Origin: Candidatus Avelusimicrobium vaccinum
GTDB taxonomy: Bacteria > Elusimicrobiota > Elusimicrobia > Elusimicrobiales > Elusimicrobiaceae
Length of the DNA stretch: 64,000 nt
Reading direction: 5' to 3'
NCBI GenBank assembly: GCA_902794895.1
Contig: CADBIY010000007.1
Location: 1 to 64,000, forward strand
A program made the translations under genes and the position numbers. How positions within the stretch are numbered: position 1 is the stretch's first letter; the number at the start of each line of letters is the position of its first letter. Positions 1-6,704 of this stretch are shown piece after piece. The notes beneath the pieces are model-generated. The model saw only the letters and a program-made list of their open reading frames with translations. It made no database searches and had not been told where the DNA came from.

Positions 1-248
1 CCATCGACCTGATACCAGTCTTCCCGGCCTATAATCCCTTTTTCCATCACGGTTTCCGTTTCAGATTGAGGGTTGAAGCCGTCAATTTCTGTCAAGTTTT
101 CATTAATCTCAATTTCTTCCATCTTTCCGGTAGAAGAATTATATACCGATAAGAATTTAGAGGAAGTTTCTTGAGCATACACCCCGGAGGCTAATAACAA
201 ACACCCCAACACACCGAACCATTTGTTTAAATGAGTTTGCGTTTTCAT
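1..248 (-). CDS. Secreted protein, C-terminus cut by window edge; possible trypsin/V8-like protease
   Basis: The reading frame starts at ATG 248-246 behind an AGGA ribosome site and runs off the left edge, so only about 82 residues are visible. Residues 1-25 form a signal peptide: a Lys start, a Leu-rich core, and a likely cut after SGVYA. The mature part is acidic. It then reads KGIIGREDW, which resembles the mature N-terminus of V8/glutamyl-endopeptidase-like serine proteases (an IIGxDDR-type start after a propeptide). That family link is a guess from a few residues; the catalytic His, Asp and Ser would lie outside the window. It sits 36 nt downstream of a small secreted-looking ORF on the same strand. 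Confidence 0.6.
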   Translation of the reverse strand, partial: MKTQTHLNKWFGVLGCLLLASGVYAQETSSKFLSVYNSSTGKMEEIEINENLTEIDGFNPQSETETVMEKGIIGREDWYQVD

Positions 249-284
249 GATTTTCCTCACAATTTAAGTTTTTACCTTCCTACG

Positions 285-392
285 TTATTTTTTAGGTTCT
301 TCCTGCATGGCAACTTCTTGAGCGTGTAAGATTTTTCCGCTCAAGCAAAAAGACATCAACAAACTAATAATTAAAAAAATAAAGTTAGGCAT
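285..392 (-). CDS. Tiny secreted or membrane peptide, 35 aa
   Basis: ATG 392-390 opens a 35-codon frame ending at TAA 287-285; a second ATG two codons earlier (398) is also possible. The product has a hydrophobic core (MPNFIFLIISLLMSFCLSG) followed by an A-Q-E junction and a short charged tail ending in EPKK. It looks like a signal peptide with almost no mature domain. It precedes the edge-truncated secreted protein by 36 nt on the same strand. There is no good Shine-Dalgarno site, but a TATAAT box lies just upstream. Function is unknown, and it could be a degraded gene. Confidence 0.35.
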   Translation of the reverse strand: MPNFIFLIISLLMSFCLSGKILHAQEVAMQEEPKK

Positions 393-403
393 ATGCATCT
401 AAT

Positions 404-409
404 CCAATT
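404..409 (-). promoter_or_regulatory. Candidate -10 box for the small secreted-peptide pair
   Basis: On the minus strand TATAAT lies 11 nt before the ATG at 392. A weak TCCTTG lies 17 nt further upstream as a possible -35. Transcription would cover the tiny ORF and the edge-truncated secreted protein. Confidence 0.35.
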
Positions 410-485
410 ATAACACATTTTATTTCCAACAAGGACAGATGTCCGGTTATAGGAGTTTGTAGGACGTTTATGAATTATACTTACT

Positions 486-647
486 TCATCGCGGCAAAAT
501 TGTTCGAATATCGGTTCCCAAAAGTTCTTGAGTAAGGCGGTCCATATCGGTCCAATCGGCAAAGAATTTGTACTGAACGCCTTCAAACGCTTTAAGCAAT
601 CGCTCTTGTTTTAATGCTTGCGTTTGTTTTTCTGTTTCACGATTCAT
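486..647 (-). CDS. Small charged hypothetical protein, 53 aa
   Basis: ATG 647-645 sits 8 nt behind a perfect GGAGG, and the frame ends at TGA 488-486. The 53-residue product is strongly charged (MNRETEKQTQALKQERLLKA at the start) with an amphipathic C-terminal half that includes DWTDMDRLTQELLGTD. No signal peptide or membrane segment is seen. A short palindrome, TGATAT-TT-ATATCA at about 673-686, lies upstream and could be an operator. I do not recognise the family. The longer frame overlapping it at 371-586 lacks a ribosome site and looks like a shadow. Confidence 0.5.
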   Translation of the reverse strand: MNRETEKQTQALKQERLLKAFEGVQYKFFADWTDMDRLTQELLGTDIRTILPR

Positions 648-819
648 ACGGGCCACCTCCTTTTAGTCTAATTTGATATTTATATCATACGGTTTATGAC
701 GGGAAATCACCAGGGTCCTAGTACCCATTTTCATACGGAATTTAGGCCTACGATTTTACATAAACCGGACCCATCGGGCTTTAGGACCTAAGACCTATAT
801 TTTTGCTATACTCTTAAAG
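648..819. promoter_or_regulatory. Divergent intergenic region upstream of hydE
   Basis: This stretch separates the minus-strand 53-aa ORF from hydE. It holds the GGAGG site of the small ORF, an AT-rich palindrome near 673-686, and short GGTCC/GGACC words between 712 and 795. At its right end is the hydE -10 box, TATACT at 807-812, preceded by TTTTGC. That box is only 7 nt before the hydE ATG, so the hydE mRNA is probably leaderless. Confidence 0.5.
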
Positions 820-1860
820 ATGATAAATTCACTCGTAACAAAAGCCGCACAAACGCATACGCTTAATCGGGAAGAACTCGTTTCTTTGCTGCGTATCCAG
901 GAAGCACCCTTTTTGTTTGAAGCGGCTGATCGCATTCGTCAACAGTATGTGGGCGATGGGGTCTATTTACGCGCATTGATTGAATTTTCCAACTATTGCA
1001 AAAACGATTGTTTATATTGCGGAATTCGCAAAAGTAATTTACACACACGGCGTTACCGTTTGACGCCACTGCAAATTTTGCAAACAGCACGCCAAGCCGT
1101 TTCTTACGGATATAAAACAATTGTTTTACAATCCGGCGAAGATTTGTGGTTCAATACGGATACATTGTGCTACATCATCCGCGAAATCAAAAAATTAGAT
1201 GTAGCCATCACGCTTAGTATCGGTGAGAAATCACGTGAAGAATATGCCGCTTACCGCCAGGCCGGAGCCGACCGCTATTTACTGCGTATTGAAACAACCG
1301 ATAAAGCCTTGTATGAAAAACTAGATCCCGCAATGAGTTGGGATTACCGTGTCACGTGTTTAGAAAATTTAAAAACATTAGGTTATGAAGTAGGATCCGG
1401 ATCTCTTGTGGGACTTCCCGGGCAAACGATAGAAAGCCTGGCAGATGATTTGCTTTTCTTTCAAAAATTACCGGTAGATATGGCAGGCATCGGGCCGTTT
1501 ATCCCCCACCCACATACGCCGCTTTCCGGCGAAAAATCTACCGGGCATTTTGAACTTGCATTAAAAATGATGGCGCTGATGCGTTTGCTGCTGCCCGACA
1601 TTAACATCCCGGCTACTACCGCCATGGAAACGCTGCACCCTAATGGACGTTTACTGGCATTACAATGCGGGGCCAATGTGGTAATGCCAAATGCTACCGA
1701 CACCCAATTCCGTCCTTTATACGAACTATATCCCGGCAAAATTTGTTTGGGAGATTCTTCCGAAAAATGCCGTGGTTGTATTGAGCGGAAAATTGAGAGT
1801 ATCGGGCGGCATGTGGCAAATGGAAAAGGGTTTCACGGCGATTATCTTAAAGAAAAATAA
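820..1860 (+). CDS. hydE: [FeFe]-hydrogenase maturation radical SAM enzyme HydE
   Basis: This is a 346-residue radical SAM protein, the usual HydE length. The [4Fe-4S]/SAM motif CX3CX2C is at Cys60, Cys64 and Cys67 (YCKNDCLYCGIR). Further HydE-like features are YKTIVLQSGED, RIETTDKALYEKLDP, GSGSLVGLPGQT and GIGPFIPHPHTPL. The C-terminal part (EKCRGCIERKIESIGR) is also typical. HydE works with HydF and HydG to build the H-cluster of [FeFe] hydrogenases in the cytoplasm, so the organism should carry such a hydrogenase elsewhere; neither partner is in this window. Biotin synthase and PylB are relatives, but the C-terminal PHP and GC motifs favour HydE. The ATG follows a -10 box by 7 nt with no Shine-Dalgarno. 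Confidence 0.9.
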   Translation: MINSLVTKAAQTHTLNREELVSLLRIQEAPFLFEAADRIRQQYVGDGVYLRALIEFSNYCKNDCLYCGIRKSNLHTRRYRLTPLQILQTARQAVSYGYKTIVLQSGEDLWFNTDTLCYIIREIKKLDVAITLSIGEKSREEYAAYRQAGADRYLLRIETTDKALYEKLDPAMSWDYRVTCLENLKTLGYEVGSGSLVGLPGQTIESLADDLLFFQKLPVDMAGIGPFIPHPHTPLSGEKSTGHFELALKMMALMRLLLPDINIPATTAMETLHPNGRLLALQCGANVVMPNATDTQFRPLYELYPGKICLGDSSEKCRGCIERKIESIGRHVANGKGFHGDYLKEK

Positions 1861-1861
1861 G

Positions 1862-2425
1862 TTACCACTCGCGGTATTTATCCAGCAAATCTCCCAATTG
1901 GTGAGGATTCTGGGAACGATCCACCACCGCCTGTTTGCGTTGAGGATTAATCAGGCAAAGTCCGCCAAAACAATGTTCAAAGATCCAGGCCGTGGCGCAT
2001 TTCATATCCTGATGCCCCGGGCAAGCCACCGAAGTTGTTTTACCTACAGTCACAATCCTTTTGCGGTAATACTCAGCAAACCCATAATTGGTAAATAATT
2101 GTTTTAGCGCATGCTGATAAGCCCGGGAATAAGGACACCCGGGATAGGTAAACGTAAGAATATATTTATGGTTTCCAGTTAAATAGCGTTTAAATTGGGT
2201 ATCTTGTTGTAAACTTTCCAATACATAAGGAGGAATATCCACCACCGTCACATTTTTTAAAGACCCGTAGTTGCCAATGGCTCCCCCCATATGAACCGGC
2301 GTGGCAGAATCCGGCTTCCACATATTCTCAAAATCTATTTTGCGCCCGAAATGCGTCCCTAAAATAAGCGCACTAATCAAAATTGCCCAAACTTCCCAAT
2401 TTTCTAATCGTGAAAAAAAGTTCAT
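1862..2425 (-). CDS. Membrane-anchored thioredoxin-fold protein with a CxxS motif
   Basis: This 187-residue protein has an N-terminal membrane anchor (about residues 11-26). A soluble domain follows, with YILTFTYPGCPYSRAY, where Cys97-Pro-Tyr-Ser100 occupies the place of a thioredoxin CxxC. Four further cysteines lie at about 134-158 (VACPGHQDMKC, EHCFGGLC). The fold assignment rests on the beta strand followed by CxxS, a helix and further strands. Loss of the second Cys suggests an isomerase-like, mixed-disulfide or purely structural role rather than a dithiol oxidase. It converges on hydE with a 1-nt gap and starts divergently from ppdK. Substrate unknown. Confidence 0.55.
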   Translation of the reverse strand: MNFFSRLENWEVWAILISALILGTHFGRKIDFENMWKPDSATPVHMGGAIGNYGSLKNVTVVDIPPYVLESLQQDTQFKRYLTGNHKYILTFTYPGCPYSRAYQHALKQLFTNYGFAEYYRKRIVTVGKTTSVACPGHQDMKCATAWIFEHCFGGLCLINPQRKQAVVDRSQNPHQLGDLLDKYREW

Positions 2426-2571
2426 ACATTATCCTTATTATTTATTTATACATTATTTTTGATTCAAAAAAAACTTTATTTTCTAGCATAAATGTACTAC
2501 AATATAGAAGAATTAAAAGGACCTTACGTGTCCGGCATGATTTATTTTATACAAGGAGAACTTACCCAGAT

Positions 2572-4500
2572 ATGGTAAAGAAAACCGTTAAAAAAGTAGC
2601 CAAACCGGCTGCTAAAAAAGCAACAAAATATATTTATTCCTTCGGAGCAGGAAAAGCCGAAGGCAACGGGAAAATGAAAGAACTCTTGGGCGGTAAAGGA
2701 GCCAACTTAGCCGAAATGTCCGGCCAATTAAAACTTCCCGTCCCCCCCGGATTTACCATTACCACCGAAGTTTGCACCTACTATTGGAACAATAAAAGAA
2801 ATTATCCTAAAACCTTAAAAGCCGACGTAGAAAAAAATCTGCGCGAAGTAGAACGCAAAGCCAAAAAAGTATTCGGCAGCGAAAAGAACCCCCTCTTGGT
2901 GTCCGTCCGCTCCGGTGCCCGCGCATCCATGCCTGGTATGATGGAAACCATTTTAAATATTGGTTTAACTGAAAAAACCATTCCCGGCATGATTGCAAAA
3001 ACCGGAGATGAACGCTTTGTGTACGACGCTTACCGCCGTTTAATCATGATGTACAGCGACGTAGTAATGGAAAAAGCCGCCGGTATTGAACCCAAAGACG
3101 GCGAAGGAATCCGCAAAATTTTAGACGGTATGATGGCGGATGTAAAAACCAAACTCGGCGTTTCCAGCGACACTGAAATTCCGGCGGAAGAACTTAAAAA
3201 ACTCTGCGTGGAATTTAAGAAAACCGTTAAAAAAGTACTCAAAAAAGATTTTCCGGATGATCCGATGGAACAACTTTGGGGTGCAATCGGTGCCGTATTT
3301 GCCTCTTGGAACGGTAAACGCGCCATTGCCTACCGCAACATTGAAAACATTCCGCACGATTGGGGTACCGCTGTAAACGTGCAAACCATGGTTTTCGGTA
3401 ATATGGGCGATACCAGCGCAACCGGTGTGGCCTTTACCCGTAACCCCGGTACCGGAGACAGCCACTTTTACGGTGAATATTTAATCAATGCCCAAGGGGA
3501 AGACGTCGTAGCCGGGATCCGCACTCCGTCCCCGATGAACAAATGGTCCGCTAATGCCCACTCTAAAAACTTGCCGACTTTGGAAAAAGTAATGCCCAAA
3601 GTGTATAAAGAATTGGATGCTATCCAAAAGAAACTGGAAAAACATTTCCATGATATGCTCGATATTGAATTTACTATCGAACACGAAAAATTATGGATGC
3701 TCCAATGCCGTGTCGGTAAACGTAACGGTACAGCGGCAGTACAAATGGCGTTAGACATGGTCAAAGAACGCTTAATTACCAAGGAAGAAGCCGTGTTACG
3801 TGTTACCCCGGCCCAATTGGGTGAACTCTTACTCCCCGCCATTGATCCGAAAGCGGAATCCGGTGCTAAACCGATTGCCCAAGGGTTACCTGCCGGCCCG
3901 GGCGGTGCTGCCGGACAAATTGTTTTTAACTCGGTAGATGCCATTGCCTTGCAAGCCAAAAATATCCCGGCGATTTTAGTTCGTGAAGAAACCAACCCGG
4001 AAGATATTGAAGGGATGCGCGCCGCGGCCGGTATTTTAACGCAACGCGGCGGTATGACTTCCCACGCGGCATTGGTAGCCCGCGGTTGGGGTAAATGCTG
4101 CATTGTAGGTTGCGGCGATTTGGAAATCGATCTCAACAAAAAAACCGTTAAAATGGGCGGCAAAACCTATAAAGAAGGCGACTGCTTAACCCTTAACGGT
4201 ACCAAAGGGTATGTATACGACGGTGCTTTGAAAATGTTAGCCGCCGGAGAAGGCAATAAAAACTTAACGGCCTTCTTAGCCATGTGCGACAAAGTACGCA
4301 CCCTTAAAGTTCGTGCTAATGCCGATACGGAAGAAGATGCCATTAAAGCCCGCAAATTCGGCGCTGAAGGAATCGGCCTTTTCCGTATTGAACATATGTT
4401 CTATGGTAAACATTCCGAAGAACCGCTTTTCATCTTACGCAAGATGAGGGTAACGAATTTGAACGCAAAGCCGCGGTGGATGAATTATTCCCGCACATGA
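2572..4500 (+). CDS. ppdK: Pyruvate phosphate dikinase, N-terminal part (frameshifted)
   Basis: PPDK interconverts pyruvate, ATP and Pi with PEP, AMP and PPi. This frame carries the ATP-grasp nucleotide domain (GGKGANLAEM, VSVRSGARASMPGM) and the central phosphohistidine domain (GGMTSHAALVARGWGKCC, His in TSHAA). It also has the start of the PEP/pyruvate barrel (EGIGLFRIEHMF). After LFILRKM near 4446 the homology leaves this frame and resumes at once in the frame starting one base earlier. The start chosen is ATG 2572 behind AAGGAG; the frame is open further upstream but without a ribosome site. Odd N-terminus: about 18 Lys/Ala-rich residues (VKKTVKKVAKPAAKKATK) precede the usual YIYSFGAGKA. 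Confidence 0.9.
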   Translation: MVKKTVKKVAKPAAKKATKYIYSFGAGKAEGNGKMKELLGGKGANLAEMSGQLKLPVPPGFTITTEVCTYYWNNKRNYPKTLKADVEKNLREVERKAKKVFGSEKNPLLVSVRSGARASMPGMMETILNIGLTEKTIPGMIAKTGDERFVYDAYRRLIMMYSDVVMEKAAGIEPKDGEGIRKILDGMMADVKTKLGVSSDTEIPAEELKKLCVEFKKTVKKVLKKDFPDDPMEQLWGAIGAVFASWNGKRAIAYRNIENIPHDWGTAVNVQTMVFGNMGDTSATGVAFTRNPGTGDSHFYGEYLINAQGEDVVAGIRTPSPMNKWSANAHSKNLPTLEKVMPKVYKELDAIQKKLEKHFHDMLDIEFTIEHEKLWMLQCRVGKRNGTAAVQMALDMVKERLITKEEAVLRVTPAQLGELLLPAIDPKAESGAKPIAQGLPAGPGGAAGQIVFNSVDAIALQAKNIPAILVREETNPEDIEGMRAAAGILTQRGGMTSHAALVARGWGKCCIVGCGDLEIDLNKKTVKMGGKTYKEGDCLTLNGTKGYVYDGALKMLAAGEGNKNLTAFLAMCDKVRTLKVRANADTEEDAIKARKFGAEGIGLFRIEHMFYGKHSEEPLFILRKMRVTNLNAKPRWMNYSRT

Positions 4501-5348
4501 AACGGGAAATCAAAGCCACGTTAAAAGCCATGGCCGGGCACAGTGTAACCGTGCGTCTTATGGACCCGCCGTTGCACGAATTCGTACCGGCTTTGCCCGA
4601 AAAACAACGCGACTTGGCACAAGCCTTGCATATTGATATGGAAACCTTCCGCGAACGTGCTTCCAACTTGCACGAAGTAAACCCCATGATGGGGCACCGC
4701 GGTATCCGCTTAGGGGTTACCTATCCGGAAATTACTTCCATGCAAGCGCGTGCTATTTTTGAAGCCGCAGCCGAACTGATTAAATCCGGTATCAAAGCCA
4801 TTCCGGAAGTAATGATTCCGCTTACCTGCGAAGTAAACGAAATTATCTCCCAGAAAAAACTCATCCGCGCCGCTTATGAAGAAGTGGTGGCTAAAACGAA
4901 AGTGAAAAAACTCAACTACTCCGTCGGTACGATGATTGAAATTCCGCGGGCCGCTGTTCTTGCCTACGAAATTGCCGGCGAAGCGGACTTCTTCTCGTTT
5001 GGTACCAACGACTTAACGCAGATGACGTTTGGGTTCTCCCGTGACGATATCGGTTCGTTCTTGCCCGAATATTTGAAACAAGGTATCTTGGAAGATGATC
5101 CGTTCCAAACCTTGGATCAACGCGGCGTAGGCATGTTAATTGAACATGCCGTAACCGAAGGACGCGAACAGAAACCGAACTTAAAAGTCGGTATCTGCGG
5201 CGAACACGGCGGAGATCCTAAGAGCGTGGAATTCTGCCACCGCGAAGGATTCACCTATGTGTCCTGCTCGGCGTTCCGCGTACCGATAGCGCGCCTTGCC
5301 GCTGCTCAAGCCGCCGCCAAAGACGTCTTGGCTAAGAAACGGAAATAA
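4446..5348 (+). CDS. ppdK: Pyruvate phosphate dikinase, C-terminal part (out of frame with the N-terminal part)
   Basis: From about 4446 (GAG GGT AAC...) this frame continues the PEP/pyruvate-binding TIM barrel: VRLMDPPLHEFVP, NPMMGHRGIRLG, GTMIEIPRAA, FFSFGTNDLTQMTFG, CGEHGGDPKSV. The catalytic Cys is in YVSCSAFRVPIARL near the end. The barrel is therefore complete if the two parts are joined. The first internal ATG is at 4476 and has no ribosome site, so independent translation is unlikely. Only a short stretch is missing at the junction, and no residue known to be catalytic is lost. It is followed by a strong terminator at 5372-5404. It may be a real mutation, a strain variant or an assembly error; see findings. 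Confidence 0.85.
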   Translation, partial: EGNEFERKAAVDELFPHMKREIKATLKAMAGHSVTVRLMDPPLHEFVPALPEKQRDLAQALHIDMETFRERASNLHEVNPMMGHRGIRLGVTYPEITSMQARAIFEAAAELIKSGIKAIPEVMIPLTCEVNEIISQKKLIRAAYEEVVAKTKVKKLNYSVGTMIEIPRAAVLAYEIAGEADFFSFGTNDLTQMTFGFSRDDIGSFLPEYLKQGILEDDPFQTLDQRGVGMLIEHAVTEGREQKPNLKVGICGEHGGDPKSVEFCHREGFTYVSCSAFRVPIARLAAAQAAAKDVLAKKRK

Positions 5349-5371
5349 AAAATAAGTAGTTCTTAATTCGT

Positions 5372-5404
5372 AAAAAACGGTAGCCCTAAAGACTACCGTT
5401 TTTT
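5372..5404 (+). terminator. Intrinsic terminator after ppdK
   Basis: AAAAAACGGTAG (5372-5383) pairs perfectly with CTACCGTTTTTT (5393-5404) around a 9-nt loop. The run of T ends the arm. Confidence 0.9.
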
Positions 5405-5406
5405 GT

Positions 5407-5515
5407 TATAACGGGAAAGTAGTTACAATCATCTCGCAAGAGGTGGGTGGGTGACGATTATTATACGGGTTAGTGGAATAGCCTAGATAATAATACGTCG
5501 TCTTTTTTTGTGCTC
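5407..5515 (+). ncRNA. Candidate small RNA or attenuated leader with its own promoter and terminator
   Basis: A -10-like TATAAC (5407-5412) is followed 5 nt later by AGTAGT. The same start-region word follows the -10 boxes of the pilins at 14091 and 36256. About 35 nt on, GACGATTATTAT (from about 5452) pairs with ATAATAAT plus CGTC (to about 5503). The right arm has a 4-nt bulge and is followed by seven T, which looks like an intrinsic terminator. Transcription stopping there would give an RNA of about 95 nt; read-through would reach the 36-aa ORF at 5532. No known RNA family was recognised. Confidence 0.35.
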
Positions 5516-5531
5516 CTAACGAGGAGAAAAA

Positions 5532-5642
5532 ATGACAAAACAAACAAAAAGCAGGGAAAATGAATACAAGGGTCATCCTGAATTTGATTCAAGATCTTCA
5601 ACGCTTGCTGTTATTGTTACGAAACAACATGCGCGCGGATGA
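5532..5642 (+). CDS. 36-aa ORF ending inside a dispersed repeat; Shine-Dalgarno in a hairpin
   Basis: ATG 5532 follows GAGGAG with good spacing. The ribosome site is the right arm of CTCCT-AACG-AGGAG, so it may be masked. The first 13 residues (MTKQTKSRENEYK) are unique. The rest (GHPEFDSRSSTLAVIVTKQ and beyond) is the translation of the dispersed palindromic repeat at 5572-5660. It may be the remnant of a gene truncated by that repeat, or a small peptide. Function unknown. Confidence 0.3.
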   Translation: MTKQTKSRENEYKGHPEFDSRSSTLAVIVTKQHARG

Positions 5643-5660
5643 ATATTCCAAATTTAGATG
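5572..5660 (+). repeat. Dispersed palindromic repeat, degenerate copy A
   Basis: The stretch matches the repeat core seen at 14661-14758 and 48496-48593: TCATCCTGAAtTTGATTCA..., then GATCTTCAACG, GTTACGAAACA, and a decayed ATTCCAAAT half. The first hairpin has lost pairing (CCTGAA against TTCAAG), so this copy is eroding. Between it and gmk (5661-5770) I see nothing beyond AT-rich DNA. Confidence 0.7.
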
Positions 5661-5778
5661 CTGGGCATATTCGCAATCTTCATCCGTTTCCAAAAAAATT
5701 TGCTCACAAATCAACAGCACTGGCGGATTATAAACCAGGTATTGCTATCTCTCCTTTAATTTTAAGGCTCATATTTGC

Positions 5779-5784
5779 TATAAT
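5779..5784 (+). promoter_or_regulatory. gmk -10 box (TTTGCTATAAT), leaderless arrangement
   Basis: TATAAT preceded by TTTGC lies 6 nt before the gmk ATG. Transcription would start at or next to the A of the ATG, and no Shine-Dalgarno is present. Confidence 0.6.
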
Positions 5785-5790
5785 AGCAGT

Positions 5791-6387
5791 ATGAAGGCCT
5801 TTCCCATTATTGTATCTTCCCCCTCCGGGGCCGGTAAAACGACGCTCGTGGATGCGGTTTTGAAAAATAATAAAACCGTTTCCCGCGTGATTACCGCCAC
5901 TACACGGGCACCGCGTAAAGGCGAGAAAGATGGGAAGGATTATCACTTTTGGACGATTAAACAATTTGAACAGGCTATTAAAAAAGGTCAGATGTTAGAA
6001 TGGGCGCAAGTGCATACCCATTATTATGGCATTCCTAAAAAATCGGTAGACGGCTTGTTAAAAAAGGGAATCTGCCCGATTTTAGTCATTGATGTACAAG
6101 GTTCCCGTACAGTAAAGAGCCAATATCCCGAAGCGGTCATGGTGTTTATTATTCCGCCCAGTCTAAAGGAACTTAAAAAACGTATTTTAGGACGGAATGA
6201 TAACACGCAAGATATTGAAATTCGTTTGGAAACCGCCAAAAAAGAAATGCAAGAACTGGACCGCTACGATTATGCGTTACTCAATGACGATTTAAAAAAA
6301 GCCATTAGCGATATGGCTGGTATTATCGCCGCTGAACAATGCCGGATTACCCGGCAAGATTTAAAGCAATTAAAACATCTTAAGTAG
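5791..6387 (+). CDS. gmk: Guanylate kinase
   Basis: This 198-residue protein phosphorylates GMP to GDP with ATP. The P-loop SSPSGAGKTT lies near residues 9-18. The GMP-binding region follows, with TTRAPRKGEKDGKDYHFW, and a lid with Arg-rich IRLETAKKEM. Length and order match bacterial Gmk. It heads a run with rpoZ, a uracil-DNA glycosylase and priA, an arrangement common in bacteria (gmk-rpoZ). A TATAAT box 6 nt upstream of the ATG, with no ribosome site, implies a leaderless message. Confidence 0.95.
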   Translation: MKAFPIIVSSPSGAGKTTLVDAVLKNNKTVSRVITATTRAPRKGEKDGKDYHFWTIKQFEQAIKKGQMLEWAQVHTHYYGIPKKSVDGLLKKGICPILVIDVQGSRTVKSQYPEAVMVFIIPPSLKELKKRILGRNDNTQDIEIRLETAKKEMQELDRYDYALLNDDLKKAISDMAGIIAAEQCRITRQDLKQLKHLK

Positions 6388-6407
6388 TACAAAGCGAGGG
6401 AGCAAGC

Positions 6408-6704
6408 ATGTCCGTAAAAAATGATAAAGAATTAGATGCAAAATTAATGAATTATGACGGAGACCGCTATGATGTAGTAGTTTTAGCATCTATGTGGGCC
6501 AAAGAACTCAAGAAAAAAAGCGAATATAAAAATCAACCGCATGCCGTCGTAATTAAAGTAGCGTTAGATGATATTTTATCGGGCCGCGTATCCAAAGACG
6601 AAGTTTTAAATACCTGCAAAACCAACTTGGAAGCTGAACTGAAAGCCAAAGAAGAAGCCCGTTTGGAAGCGGAACGCAAAGCCAAAGAACCGATGAAATT
6701 ATAA
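6408..6704 (+). CDS. rpoZ: RNA polymerase omega subunit (RpoZ-like)
   Basis: A 98-residue protein directly after gmk, where rpoZ normally sits. The central part (DRYDVVVLASMWAKELKKKS, then KVALDDILSGRVSKDEV) fits omega: a helix with R-Y-D, an alanine/lysine helix and the conserved G-R/K after I. The N-terminus is charged, and the C-terminus is a Glu/Ala/Lys helix ending in EPMKL. Omega assists assembly of the beta-prime subunit. Divergence is considerable, so the call leans on position. The stop overlaps the next ATG as TAATG, implying translational coupling. A GAGGGAG ribosome site precedes the ATG. Confidence 0.75.
   Translation: MSVKNDKELDAKLMNYDGDRYDVVVLASMWAKELKKKSEYKNQPHAVVIKVALDDILSGRVSKDEVLNTCKTNLEAELKAKEEARLEAERKAKEPMKL

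Noticed and set aside
371-586. 71-aa minus-strand ORF overlapping the 53-aa ORF
   Set aside because: No ribosome site and a different frame from the ORF that has GGAGG at ideal spacing.
2383-2571. Upstream extension of ppdK to the ATG at 2383
   Set aside because: The extension overlaps the thioredoxin-like gene start and is AT-rich; AAGGAG precedes ATG 2572 instead.
3468-4163. 231-aa minus-strand ORF inside ppdK
   Set aside because: It is antisense to highly conserved PPDK sequence, has no ribosome site and reflects codon bias of the real gene. The same holds for 3030-3326, 26680-27309 and 34380-34973.
4420-4460. Programmed -1 ribosomal frameshift in ppdK
   Set aside because: No slippery heptamer (X XXY YYZ) lies in the zero frame near the junction and no obvious downstream stimulator is seen; a small deletion explains it better.
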